A DNA stretch of 38,704 bases from CAZTQN01 sp964615765 (lineage in GTDB: Bacteria > Planctomycetota > Phycisphaerae > Phycisphaerales > UBA1924). Position 1 is the stretch's first letter; every line of letters starts with the position of its first letter. Under the pieces are notes generated by a model. It saw only the letters and a list, made by a program, of their open reading frames with translations. It was not told where the DNA came from and ran no database searches. Of this stretch, positions 24,516 to 33,151 are shown piece by piece. Location of the stretch: the NCBI GenBank assembly GCA_964615765.1, contig CAZTQN010000035.1, positions 1 through 38,704 on the forward strand, given 5' to 3'. The translations under genes were made by a program, and so were the position numbers.

Positions 24516-26020
24516 ACACCCGCGTCGCCGCCCTCGCCGTCGCCGCCTGCGCGCACAGCGCCGCCGAAGCGCACGCCAATCTCGAGCAGCCCGCCGCGCC
24601 GGCATCAGCACAATCACCAGCCCCGACAACCGCCGAGCCCGCCCCCGCCGCCAGCATCGCCTGGCCCCCGTTCCGCCCGCTCCGCTACGAGGAGGACTAC
24701 CGCTTCCTCGCCACCGCGCCACGCCCCGACAACTTCGTCGACCGCCTCAAGTACATCCCGCTCTCCGACGACGGTCACACCTCGCTCTCCCTCGGCGGCG
24801 AGGCCCGCACGCGCTACGAATACTCCTCTGACCCCGCCTTCGGCCTCCGCGGCCCCGGGCACGACGACTTCCTCCTCCAGCGCCTCTTCCTCCACACCGA
24901 CTTCCGCTTCGGCGATCCCGAAGCCCTCCACGCCCGCGCGTTTGTGCAGCTCCTCTCCGGCTACATCACCGGCGAGGACTTCCCCAAGTCCGGCACGCAG
25001 GACAACCTGCTCGACCTCCAGCAAGGCTTCGCCGAAGTCATCGTCGGCGACAACCGCGCCCCCGCCATCAAAGCCGGCCGCTCGTCGTTCGCCCTCCGCG
25101 CCGGCCGCCAGGAAATGATCTTCGGCTCCGCACGCCTCGTCACCACGCGCGACCCGACCAACACGCGCCTCGCCTTCGACGGCGTCCGCGCCACGCTCAC
25201 CATCGAACGCCTCACCTTCGACGCCTTCCTCGTCCGCCCCAACGACCCCAAAGTCGGCCTCTTCAACGACACCCAGGACGACAACACCACCTTCTGGGGC
25301 CTCTACTCCGCCATCCCGCTCGAGCCCGATCGACGCCTCGGCCTCGACGCGTATTACTTCGGCTTCAGCCGCGACAACGCCCGCTTCCAAAGCGGCGTCG
25401 GCGACGAACTCCGCCACTCGCTCGGCGTCCGCCTCTGGGGCAAAGACGGCCCGTGGGATCACGACACCGAGGCCGTCTTCCAGTTCGGCACCTTCGATCG
25501 CCCAACCCAGTCTGAAGACATCCTCGCCTGGACCGTCGCCAGCAACACCGGCTACACGTTCCAGAGCGCCCCGTGGACGCCGCGCATCGGCCTCAAGCTC
25601 AACTACGCCAGCGGCGATGGCGACACCGCCGACGACCGCCTCGGCACCTTCAACCCCCTCTTCCCCCGCAACAACTACTTCAGCGACGCCAACCTCCTCG
25701 CCCCGTTCAACTTCTTCGACATCCACCCCTCCGTCTCCGTCCGCCCGCACGAATCCCTCACGCTCACCACCGCGTTCGACGCCTTCTTCCGCGCCAGCAC
25801 CGACGACGCCGTCTTCTCCCCCGGCGGCCTGGTCATTCCCGGCTCCGCCTCCGACGACCGCTACGTCGGCAGCACGCTCACGTTCACCGCCGACTGGGCC
25901 ATCTCGCGCCACATCACCCTCAGCGGCTCATACGCCCACTTCTTCAAGGGCGACGTCGTCAAGGACGCCGGCGGCAAGGACGTCGACTTCTTCGCCGTCT
26001 GGCTCACGGCCAAGTTCTAG
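24512..26020 (+). CDS. Alginate-export-type outer-membrane beta-barrel
   Basis: A 502-residue outer-membrane protein. ATG at 24512 overlaps the amidohydrolase stop by four bases, with GGAG at 24499-24502; the frame upstream of it is antisense-like Arg-rich noise. A signal peptide (to about AEAHA) is followed by a Pro/Ala linker and an alginate_export/AlgE-type domain. That domain has SLGGEARTRYEYSSDPAFG, FLLQRLFLHTDFRFG, LRAGRQEMIFGSARLV and an alternating aromatic/polar pattern. It ends in FFAVWLTAKF, a C-terminal Phe typical of barrels. Despite the family name, many members are substrate-specific porins of unknown cargo. As last gene of the cluster it probably supplies passage for the substrate or product of the exported hydrolases. 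Confidence 0.9.
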   Translation: MNTRVAALAVAACAHSAAEAHANLEQPAAPASAQSPAPTTAEPAPAASIAWPPFRPLRYEEDYRFLATAPRPDNFVDRLKYIPLSDDGHTSLSLGGEARTRYEYSSDPAFGLRGPGHDDFLLQRLFLHTDFRFGDPEALHARAFVQLLSGYITGEDFPKSGTQDNLLDLQQGFAEVIVGDNRAPAIKAGRSSFALRAGRQEMIFGSARLVTTRDPTNTRLAFDGVRATLTIERLTFDAFLVRPNDPKVGLFNDTQDDNTTFWGLYSAIPLEPDRRLGLDAYYFGFSRDNARFQSGVGDELRHSLGVRLWGKDGPWDHDTEAVFQFGTFDRPTQSEDILAWTVASNTGYTFQSAPWTPRIGLKLNYASGDGDTADDRLGTFNPLFPRNNYFSDANLLAPFNFFDIHPSVSVRPHESLTLTTAFDAFFRASTDDAVFSPGGLVIPGSASDDRYVGSTLTFTADWAISRHITLSGSYAHFFKGDVVKDAGGKDVDFFAVWLTAKF

Positions 26021-26032
26021 TCCGCCGGCTCA

Positions 26033-26060
26033 GCGCGGCTGGCCCATCCGCCAGCCGCGC
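26033..26060. terminator. Bidirectional hairpin between convergent operons
   Basis: GCGCGGCTGG (26033-26042) and CCAGCCGCGC (26051-26060) form a perfect 10-base stem with an 8-base loop. It lies between the barrel gene stop (26020) and the convergent metalloprotease stop (26072). There is no T tract on either strand, so it would be an atypical terminator. Confidence 0.55.
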
Positions 26061-26071
26061 CCCGCGCCTTC

Positions 26072-29000
26072 TCACGCGCACCCGGCGAAGTATGCGCCCA
26101 GGAAGTCGAAGATATCGCCGACGCTGATGTTCCCGTCGCGGTTGAAGTCCCCGCGCGGATCCTGGTTGAAGTACAGCGCCAGGTAATCGAAGATGTCCTG
26201 CACCGTCAGCCCGCCGGCCGCGTCCACGTTCGCGAAGCAGCACGTGATCGGGTTGCCCGGCTCATTCTGGCACGGAATCCCGACGCCCAGCCACACGCCC
26301 GCGCCGCAGTCCGCCTCCGTCGCCAGCGAGCACACCGTGCTCATGCAGCACGCCCCGATGGGCGCCGGGCACGGGTTCGGGTCGCACACCGTGTCATCGC
26401 CCTGGTACGTCCCGACGCACGCGCTCGCGTCCGACACCGCGCACGCGCCCAGCGGGTCGCAGCACGCCCCGCTCGCAAGCGGCGCGATCTCGAACTGCAC
26501 CGTCGTCACGCCGCTCACGCCCAACGCGCTCCCCGGCTTGCCCGCGATCCGCACGATCAGCGTCTGACCCGCCGTCACGGGGTACGAGATGATCACCGGG
26601 TCGCACAACTGCGAGTCCGAATAGCCGCACGCCAGCGCCGTCGACTGCCCGGGAAAGAACGGGTTGTCCGAGCACGCCGCGTACAGCGTGACCGACGGCA
26701 GGTACGTCCCGAAGCACCGCGTCACGTTCAGCGTCCCGCTCGACGCGATGTTCAGCGCGTACCACACGTCGTTCCCCGGCTCATACGCACCGACATCCCC
26801 GCACCCGTCCGGGTTCAACAGCCCCGCGCTCGGCGTCGCGCACCGCGTATCCACCGTCAACGACGTCGGCGCCGATGAATCCACCGTCACCGCCGGCGGC
26901 GTCGATCCGAACCACCCCGTGCACGCGTCGTCGCTCGTCCCTGGCCGCACCGTCAGCGAGAAGTTCGACGGTGTGTCGACCATCCGCACGCGAATCAGGT
27001 ACCGCGTCCCCGCCGTCGTCGTGAACGACATTCCCGGGCTGAAGATGTTCCCCGTATACGGCCCGTCGCACGCGTGCAGCACCGGCGGGCTGAAGAACGT
27101 GCACGCACCCGTCCGGTACACCGCCAGCCACATCTGCCCTGCCGATGATCCCTCGACGAACACCGTCCCGTTGCACGGCGCCGTGAACGAGTAGAACACG
27201 TCCGCCCGGTTCTCGATGTCCACCGGCCCCACTAGCGAGTTCGGGTTGCACACCGGGAAAGTGCCCGACGGCGTGGGCGTCGCGCCGATCGTCGTCCCGA
27301 ACACCGTGCCCGTCCCGATCGCCGCCGACGGGGACTGCAGCCCCAGCGGCCCGATCACACACCACGTGTCGTTCGCCGGCTCCACGCGCACGCTTAGCGC
27401 GAAATCTCCCGTCGCGCCCAGGAACCCGCCCACGCGGATGTAGTACGTCGACCCCGACGTCACGGTATTGATCCGCACGTACGAGTTCCGCGACCCGTTG
27501 CACGACGACCCGGGCCCCGCGTCGTCGTTGCACGCCAGCACCGTCGAGAGCGCCCCGTCATACACCGACACCACCGTGTCATACGCCGACCCGCACGTCT
27601 CCACCAGCAGCGCCCCGTTGAACTGCGGCGTGATCCGGTACCACACGTCCGGATACGCCCCCACCCCGCCGCACGTCTGCAGGAATGTGTTCGTCGCGCC
27701 GAACGTCGTGCCCACATACGTCCCGCCCGTCGGGCTGATCGCCACCGCCCCCGCGATGAAGTCGTTCGACGGCGCCGCCGCGTTCACCTGCACCGTCTGC
27801 CGCGTCCACGCCGTGTTGTTGAAGTTGTAATCGTCGTTCACCGTGAACTGCGCCGCCAGGAAGTACGCCCCGGGCGTCGTCGTCCCCGGAACCACCGGCG
27901 ACGCCGTCACCCGCGCCGACCGGTTCCCCGGCACGTTCGGCGTCGTCGTCGAGCCGAGATAGATCCCGCCGTTGAAGTTCCCGTTCTCCGGCGTCAGCCA
28001 CCAGTTGATCGTCCGCGTCCCCGCCGTGGTCCCGCTGTTCTCGATCGACACGTTCCCGATCGACAGCGCCGTCCCGCGCGTCACCGCCGCCGGCGTGATC
28101 GCTTCCGTGATCGAGTTCGTGTTCGGGTTCCCGCCCGTCCGCCCGCCCGTGTTCGCGAACATGTACACGCCGATGTCGTCGGTGAACAGGCTGTACCCGT
28201 ACGCCGTCGTCACCGCCAGCGCGTCATCCGCCATGATCCAGCACACGTTGTACGTCAGGCTCGCCGGGTAATAGTTCATCACCGACAGCCACGTTGCGCC
28301 CGGGTTCGAATCCCACTGGTGCTGCAGCCCGAACGCGTGCCCGAGCTCGTGCACCGCGACCGTGAAGAAGTACCGGTCCGTCGTCGTTCGGCCAACCTGC
28401 GGGTCGAGCGTCCACACCAGCGCGCTGTTGAACGCGATGTCCGTCTCCACGATCCGCCCCGAGCTCGTCCGCGAATAGCACACGCCGTACGCCCCGTTCC
28501 ACGTGTCGTCGTACAGATCCGTGATCTGCGCGTCGTTCAGGAACCCGACCTCGTTCCGCGAGTTCGGCCACCCCACCTCGTTGTTCGAGTTCGCGTAGTA
28601 CTGGAACAAGTTCGGTGCGTACAAGTTCCAGTACCCCATCGCGTCGCGGAAGTTGTCCGCGAACGCCCCCATCGCCGGCGGGGTGTTGAACACGATCGGC
28701 CGGTTCTGCACGCCCGCCAGGAACCCGTACCGCGTCCGCGGCGACGCGTCCACCTCCACCGTCCCGAACACCTCTCGCGTCGCCCCGCCGATCGGCTCGA
28801 TCCGCCCTTCACCCCGGTCCACCACCGCGGGCGTCGACGCCGCCTTCCGCACCCACTCCGCCTTCGTCGCGCTGTTCACCACGCACTGCCCCAGCGCCGC
28901 CCCGCGCACGCCCTGCGACGGCGCCGGGTTGAAGCTCGGCTCATGCTCCATCCGAAGTTCCGCCCGCCCCCGCGCGATCGGGTGCGCCCGCTCCAGTTCC

Positions 29001-29572
29001 CGCACGAACCCGGCCGCGTCGAACCCGCGCACGCGCTGCTCGCCGAAGAACGCCCGGTCCACCGGCCGCTGCCCGCCGCAGCACGACGCGTCCCGCACCA
29101 CCACCTCGTCCGCCCCGTTCCCGCGCACGCGGTACACGCTCTGCCACCACCCCACCAGCGGCGAGACCCCGCGCTCCCCCGCCGCGTTCATCATCAACAC
29201 CACCCGCTCCCCGACCGCAAACGTCGGCACGCCGTGGGCCATCTGCGACTCGGCCCCGATCGTCCCCCCGAAGAACTCCAGCGCGAACTCCGCGCCCTTC
29301 ATCTTCCGAGACACCAACCCGCCCTCGTCGGCGATCACACGCTCGACATCGAACACGTACCGCGTCCGGATCGCCGACGCGCCCGCCGCGCCCGTCCACG
29401 ACGGCGTCGCCGACCGCACCCGCACCAGCACGATCCCCTCCGCCCGCGCCAGCGTCTGTTCCGGCGTCAGCAGCGGCACGCTCGACCCCCACGCGCCCCG
29501 CCCGCTCGCCAGCATCGCCGCCAGCATCACCAGCCCGACCAGCACCCGCATTCCGCATGACTTCGTACGCAC
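26072..29572 (-). CDS. Large secreted metzincin-type metalloprotease with Cys-rich modules and GC-dockerin tail
   Basis: A 1166-residue exported protein. GTG at 29572 has GGAG at 29580-29583 and starts a clean signal peptide (MRVLVGLVMLAAMLASG). A prodomain-like region (about 30-260) is followed by a zinc protease domain. Its motif is HELGHAFGLQH (His408, Glu409, His412, His418) with a downstream Met-turn SVMNYYP (Met432), the metzincin pattern. Then come a CARDB-like beta domain (about 500-600) and several repeats resembling pre-peptidase C-terminal domains (NDTWCVIG..., DVWYRITPQFNG, YYIRVGGF). Two Cys-rich modules (GACC...) and two dockerin-like repeats follow, ending in YFAGCA. It lies downstream of the WD40 kinase across a 163-base gap with a G-quadruplex-capable leader. 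The substrate is unknown; cell-surface or extracellular protein degradation is likely. Confidence 0.9.
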   Translation of the reverse strand: MRTKSCGMRVLVGLVMLAAMLASGRGAWGSSVPLLTPEQTLARAEGIVLVRVRSATPSWTGAAGASAIRTRYVFDVERVIADEGGLVSRKMKGAEFALEFFGGTIGAESQMAHGVPTFAVGERVVLMMNAAGERGVSPLVGWWQSVYRVRGNGADEVVVRDASCCGGQRPVDRAFFGEQRVRGFDAAGFVRELERAHPIARGRAELRMEHEPSFNPAPSQGVRGAALGQCVVNSATKAEWVRKAASTPAVVDRGEGRIEPIGGATREVFGTVEVDASPRTRYGFLAGVQNRPIVFNTPPAMGAFADNFRDAMGYWNLYAPNLFQYYANSNNEVGWPNSRNEVGFLNDAQITDLYDDTWNGAYGVCYSRTSSGRIVETDIAFNSALVWTLDPQVGRTTTDRYFFTVAVHELGHAFGLQHQWDSNPGATWLSVMNYYPASLTYNVCWIMADDALAVTTAYGYSLFTDDIGVYMFANTGGRTGGNPNTNSITEAITPAAVTRGTALSIGNVSIENSGTTAGTRTINWWLTPENGNFNGGIYLGSTTTPNVPGNRSARVTASPVVPGTTTPGAYFLAAQFTVNDDYNFNNTAWTRQTVQVNAAAPSNDFIAGAVAISPTGGTYVGTTFGATNTFLQTCGGVGAYPDVWYRITPQFNGALLVETCGSAYDTVVSVYDGALSTVLACNDDAGPGSSCNGSRNSYVRINTVTSGSTYYIRVGGFLGATGDFALSVRVEPANDTWCVIGPLGLQSPSAAIGTGTVFGTTIGATPTPSGTFPVCNPNSLVGPVDIENRADVFYSFTAPCNGTVFVEGSSAGQMWLAVYRTGACTFFSPPVLHACDGPYTGNIFSPGMSFTTTAGTRYLIRVRMVDTPSNFSLTVRPGTSDDACTGWFGSTPPAVTVDSSAPTSLTVDTRCATPSAGLLNPDGCGDVGAYEPGNDVWYALNIASSGTLNVTRCFGTYLPSVTLYAACSDNPFFPGQSTALACGYSDSQLCDPVIISYPVTAGQTLIVRIAGKPGSALGVSGVTTVQFEIAPLASGACCDPLGACAVSDASACVGTYQGDDTVCDPNPCPAPIGACCMSTVCSLATEADCGAGVWLGVGIPCQNEPGNPITCCFANVDAAGGLTVQDIFDYLALYFNQDPRGDFNRDGNISVGDIFDFLGAYFAGCA

Positions 29573-29679
29573 GTCCGTTCTCCTTCGCGGCGGCCAAGCC
29601 TCCAACCCGGACTCCGATCGCCACTCACCAAGGCGACATCGCCCGCCCGCGCAGGACACCCGCGTGCAAAGTTTCTTCA

Positions 29680-29715
29680 CCCCCCCAACCCCCCACCCCC
29701 CTACCCCCAACCCCC
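29680..29715 (-). promoter_or_regulatory. G-quadruplex-capable tract in the metalloprotease leader
   Basis: On the minus strand, five G runs of 5, 5, 6, 6 and 7 bases are separated by loops of only one or two bases. The tract lies in the 163-base gap between the kinase stop (29736) and the metalloprotease start (29572), about 110 bases upstream of that start. It would be in the transcript of the protease. No other signal was recognised in the gap. Confidence 0.7.
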
Positions 29716-29735
29716 TCACCTACCACCACCCCGCT

Positions 29736-32700
29736 TCACCGCCCGTTCGGCGTCCGATCCCCATCCCGCGACCCCGCGTCCCACACACGCACGGCGTTGT
29801 CGTGCGCACCCGACGCCAGCCGCCGCCCGTCCCCGCTCCACACCAGCGACCGCACCGTCCCCGTGTGCCCGCGCAGTTGGAGCAGTTGATCCCACGTGCC
29901 CGCGTCAAACACGCGCACCAGCCGGTCCTGGCTCCCCACCGCGAGCCGCCGATCATCCGGGCTGAACGCCAGCGACCACACCGTCGAGTTGATCCCCTCC
30001 AGCCGCCTCACCCATCGCCACGTCCCAACCTCATACACGTCCACCGTCTCCGCCGTCCCGCCGACCGCCAGCCACCGCCCATCATTCGAGATCGCCCCGC
30101 ACAACAAGTCCCCGTCGCTCGCGTCCACCACGAACTCCGCCGTCGCGCGCCCCTCGTCATCCAGCCGCAGCACGTGCAGCCGCCCGTCTTCATTGGGCGC
30201 CAGCATCCAATCACTCCGCGGCGAGAACATGAACGTGTTCGCGACCATCGCCGACGTAAACACCCGCTCCTGCACGATCTCACCGCGCCCGACGTGCACC
30301 ATCACCATCCGCCCGCTCGCGTCCGTCGCCGCCACCACCCGCCCGTCCGGACTGAACCGCACGATCCACCACGTCCCCCGCGGCAGCCCCACCCGCACCG
30401 CCGCCGCCCCGCGCCGCTCGATCACCAGCCCATCATCCCTGTCAAACCGCGCGATCGACCCCGTCGGCGCATGCACCGCCGCCATCGGCATCGCCGTCGT
30501 CCCCACCTGCCGCGCCGCGTGCGTCGACTGATCCCACACCTGCACCCGGCCCGCGGCCCACGCCCACAGCTCCCGCCCTTCGTCATCGAACGACAGATCC
30601 ACCACCGGCAGCCGTTCCGGCCCCATCACCAGCACATCCGTCGACACCGCCGCCCGCATGTCCCACGTCCGCACCACGCCGCTCTCGTCGCTTGACCACA
30701 GCCCGCCGCGCCCCTCGTCCACCGAGAACCACCCGAGCCGCACCACCATCCCCTCGTGCCCCAAGAGCACGCGGTCGTTCGCGCCGTCATCCAAGTCCCA
30801 CAGCCGCACCGTGCGGTCATACGAGCACGACGCCAGCCGCCGCCCGCTCGGCTCGAACTCGACATCCATGATCCGCTGCGTGTGCCCGCGCAGCACCCGG
30901 TCCAGCTCCCCCGTCCGTGAATCGCGGATCTCGATCGTCAGCCCCGTCGTGATCGCCAACCACTTCCCATCCGGCGAGAAATCCACGTCGTTCCACTCAT
31001 CCGGCCCGAGCCGATACGTCGACATCCGCGCCACCGGCGCCCACGTGCTCGTGTCGTACACAACCGTCTCGGTGTTGAACTGATTCACCGCCAGCCGCGC
31101 TCCGTCCGGGCTGAAGTCCAGCCCGTACGTCCAACCCAAAGCCACCGGCACCGTCGCCACCAGCCGCCCGTCATCAACGTCCCACACGCCCACGTTGCAC
31201 GCGCCCGTCAGCGCCCCCGCCACCAGCCGCGGGCCGCGCGGCGCAAACTTCAGCATCATCGGCGCCAGACTGTCCACCACCGGCACATCCCACAGCACGC
31301 GCCCGCGCAGCGTGTCGATCATCATCAACCGGTTGAACCACCCGACCGCCAGCCGCTCCCCGCGCCCGTCCAAGCGCACATCGCCGAACGGCTCCTCACC
31401 TTCCAATCGCCAGAACTCGCCCGCCGCGTCCGGCGTGCTGGCCACGATCGCCCCGTCCATCGTGACGCGGTACATCGCCCGCCCGTCCGGCGCCACGGCG
31501 AGCCGCGCGAAGCTCCGCCGCACCGTCGTCGCCGAAGCGCTCCGATCCGCCAGTCCGCGCAGGAACCGCCACTCCCACCCACGCATCCCGACCGGCGCCG
31601 CATCCAGCCGCGCCCGCGCGCTCCCCCCGTCGCCAGCGCGCAGCGCGCTGTCCGCCGCGGCGATCGATGCAAGATACGCCAGCCGCTCCGCCTCGCGCCG
31701 CGCCGCCCGCTCTCTTACCACCCCCACCGCCAGCCCGCCCACCGCCACCAACCCCGCCACCACCGCCACGCCCAGCATCGACGCCGCCAGCGGGTTCCTT
31801 CGCGCGAGCTTCGTCGTGCGATACACCACGCCCGTCGGCCGCGCCATGATCGGCTCGTGCCGCAGAAACCGCCGCAGATCCCCCGCCAGATCCGCCGCCG
31901 ACTGATACCGCCGCTCCCGGTCCTTCTCGAGCGCCTTGAGCACGATCGTGTCGACATCACCCCTCAGCCCGCGCACCCGCTCCGAAGGCCGCCGCGCCCC
32001 GATCGTCCGAATCGCCGTCATCGCCGCCAGCGCGTCGGCCCCATCCTCAACGCACGGCACGCGCCCCGTCAGCAGTTCATACAGCACCACGCCCAGCGCG
32101 TACACATCGCTCCGCACGTCCACGTCTCGCGCCCCCGGCGCACACTGCTCCGGGCTCATGTACCGCACCGTCCCGAGCACCGCCCCCTCGACCGTCAACC
32201 CCGCCGCGTGCGCCTCACCCGCCCCCCCTACTCCGCCGACGCCTCCCGCATCCCCCGCCGCCACCATCGCCACGCCGAAGTCGATCACCTTGGGCCGCCC
32301 GTCGGTCCCGACCAGGATGTTCGCGGGCTTGAGGTCGCGATGAATCACCCCGCGCACGTGCCCGTGATGCACCGCGTCGCACACCTCCGCCATCAGTTCC
32401 AGCCGCCGCCGAACACTCAGCCCGTGCCGCTCCGCGTACGCCGTGATCGTCATCGCGCCGGGCACCAGCTCCATCGCCAGCCACGGCAACGCCGCCGCCC
32501 CCGGCCCGATCGCGTCCAGCGCCGCCCGCGCCGCCGACCGCACACCCAGGTCATGCACACCCGCCGCGTACACCTGCGCAACGCCCGGGTGCAGCAGCCG
32601 CGCCAGCGTCTGCGCCTCCTCCACAAACCGCCGTCTCGACCCGGCCGACCCCTTCCACGCGTGCATCACCTTCAGCGCCACCGTCCGCCGCGGCTGCTCC

Positions 32701-33053
32701 TGCTCGGCCTCAAACACCGTCGCCATCCCGCCCGACCCGAGCGTCCGCACCACGCGATATCCGCCGATCCACACCGGCTCGCCGGGCAGCACGCCCGGCT
32801 CATCCCGCGCGCGCTCACCCCCACCGCTATCGCCCGCGGCCCCACCGCCGCCCGAGCCCGCCAGCGCCTCGACCGCATCACGTTCAAACCCATCCGCCGA
32901 TCGGTCCGCCGCCTCCACCAGGCTCAGCACATCGAGTTCAAGCTCTACATCCCCACCGGCCCCGCGCCGCACAAACTCCGCGCGAAGCGGCCCCGGCAGA
33001 TCCATCGCCTCGTCGAACAGCCTGCGGACCAGATCGGGATGCGCCCTCGCCAC
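29736..33053 (-). CDS. Transmembrane Ser/Thr protein kinase with WD40 propeller
   Basis: A 1105-residue Hanks-type kinase. GTG at 33053 has AGGAG five bases upstream. After a helical and Gly-rich N-terminus come the kinase motifs: glycine loop LGSGGMATVF, Lys128 (VALKVMH), HRDLKPAN with Asp240, DFG at Asp258 and YMSPEQ. One transmembrane helix lies at about 422-446. The rest (about 500-1100) is a beta propeller of WD40 repeats. Clear copies are LRGHTQRIMDVEFEPSGRRL, SYDRTVRLWDLDDG and LRGHTGTVRSLVWSGDGRRL followed by DNAVRVWDAGS. All kinase residues are intact. A sigma gene lies 98 bases upstream, so it is a sigma/kinase pair like the one at 12880-16106 but with a different sensor domain. The propeller is predicted to face out. 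Confidence 0.95.
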   Translation of the reverse strand: MARAHPDLVRRLFDEAMDLPGPLRAEFVRRGAGGDVELELDVLSLVEAADRSADGFERDAVEALAGSGGGGAAGDSGGGERARDEPGVLPGEPVWIGGYRVVRTLGSGGMATVFEAEQEQPRRTVALKVMHAWKGSAGSRRRFVEEAQTLARLLHPGVAQVYAAGVHDLGVRSAARAALDAIGPGAAALPWLAMELVPGAMTITAYAERHGLSVRRRLELMAEVCDAVHHGHVRGVIHRDLKPANILVGTDGRPKVIDFGVAMVAAGDAGGVGGVGGAGEAHAAGLTVEGAVLGTVRYMSPEQCAPGARDVDVRSDVYALGVVLYELLTGRVPCVEDGADALAAMTAIRTIGARRPSERVRGLRGDVDTIVLKALEKDRERRYQSAADLAGDLRRFLRHEPIMARPTGVVYRTTKLARRNPLAASMLGVAVVAGLVAVGGLAVGVVRERAARREAERLAYLASIAAADSALRAGDGGSARARLDAAPVGMRGWEWRFLRGLADRSASATTVRRSFARLAVAPDGRAMYRVTMDGAIVASTPDAAGEFWRLEGEEPFGDVRLDGRGERLAVGWFNRLMMIDTLRGRVLWDVPVVDSLAPMMLKFAPRGPRLVAGALTGACNVGVWDVDDGRLVATVPVALGWTYGLDFSPDGARLAVNQFNTETVVYDTSTWAPVARMSTYRLGPDEWNDVDFSPDGKWLAITTGLTIEIRDSRTGELDRVLRGHTQRIMDVEFEPSGRRLASCSYDRTVRLWDLDDGANDRVLLGHEGMVVRLGWFSVDEGRGGLWSSDESGVVRTWDMRAAVSTDVLVMGPERLPVVDLSFDDEGRELWAWAAGRVQVWDQSTHAARQVGTTAMPMAAVHAPTGSIARFDRDDGLVIERRGAAAVRVGLPRGTWWIVRFSPDGRVVAATDASGRMVMVHVGRGEIVQERVFTSAMVANTFMFSPRSDWMLAPNEDGRLHVLRLDDEGRATAEFVVDASDGDLLCGAISNDGRWLAVGGTAETVDVYEVGTWRWVRRLEGINSTVWSLAFSPDDRRLAVGSQDRLVRVFDAGTWDQLLQLRGHTGTVRSLVWSGDGRRLASGAHDNAVRVWDAGSRDGDRTPNGR

Positions 33054-33151
33054 TCGCGCTCCTCACTCGCACCGCCCCACCATCACCATCGCTCCGCCGC
33101 TCTTCAAGGCGACACCCGCACCCACCCCCGGCCAAACCTCGCACAACTTCC

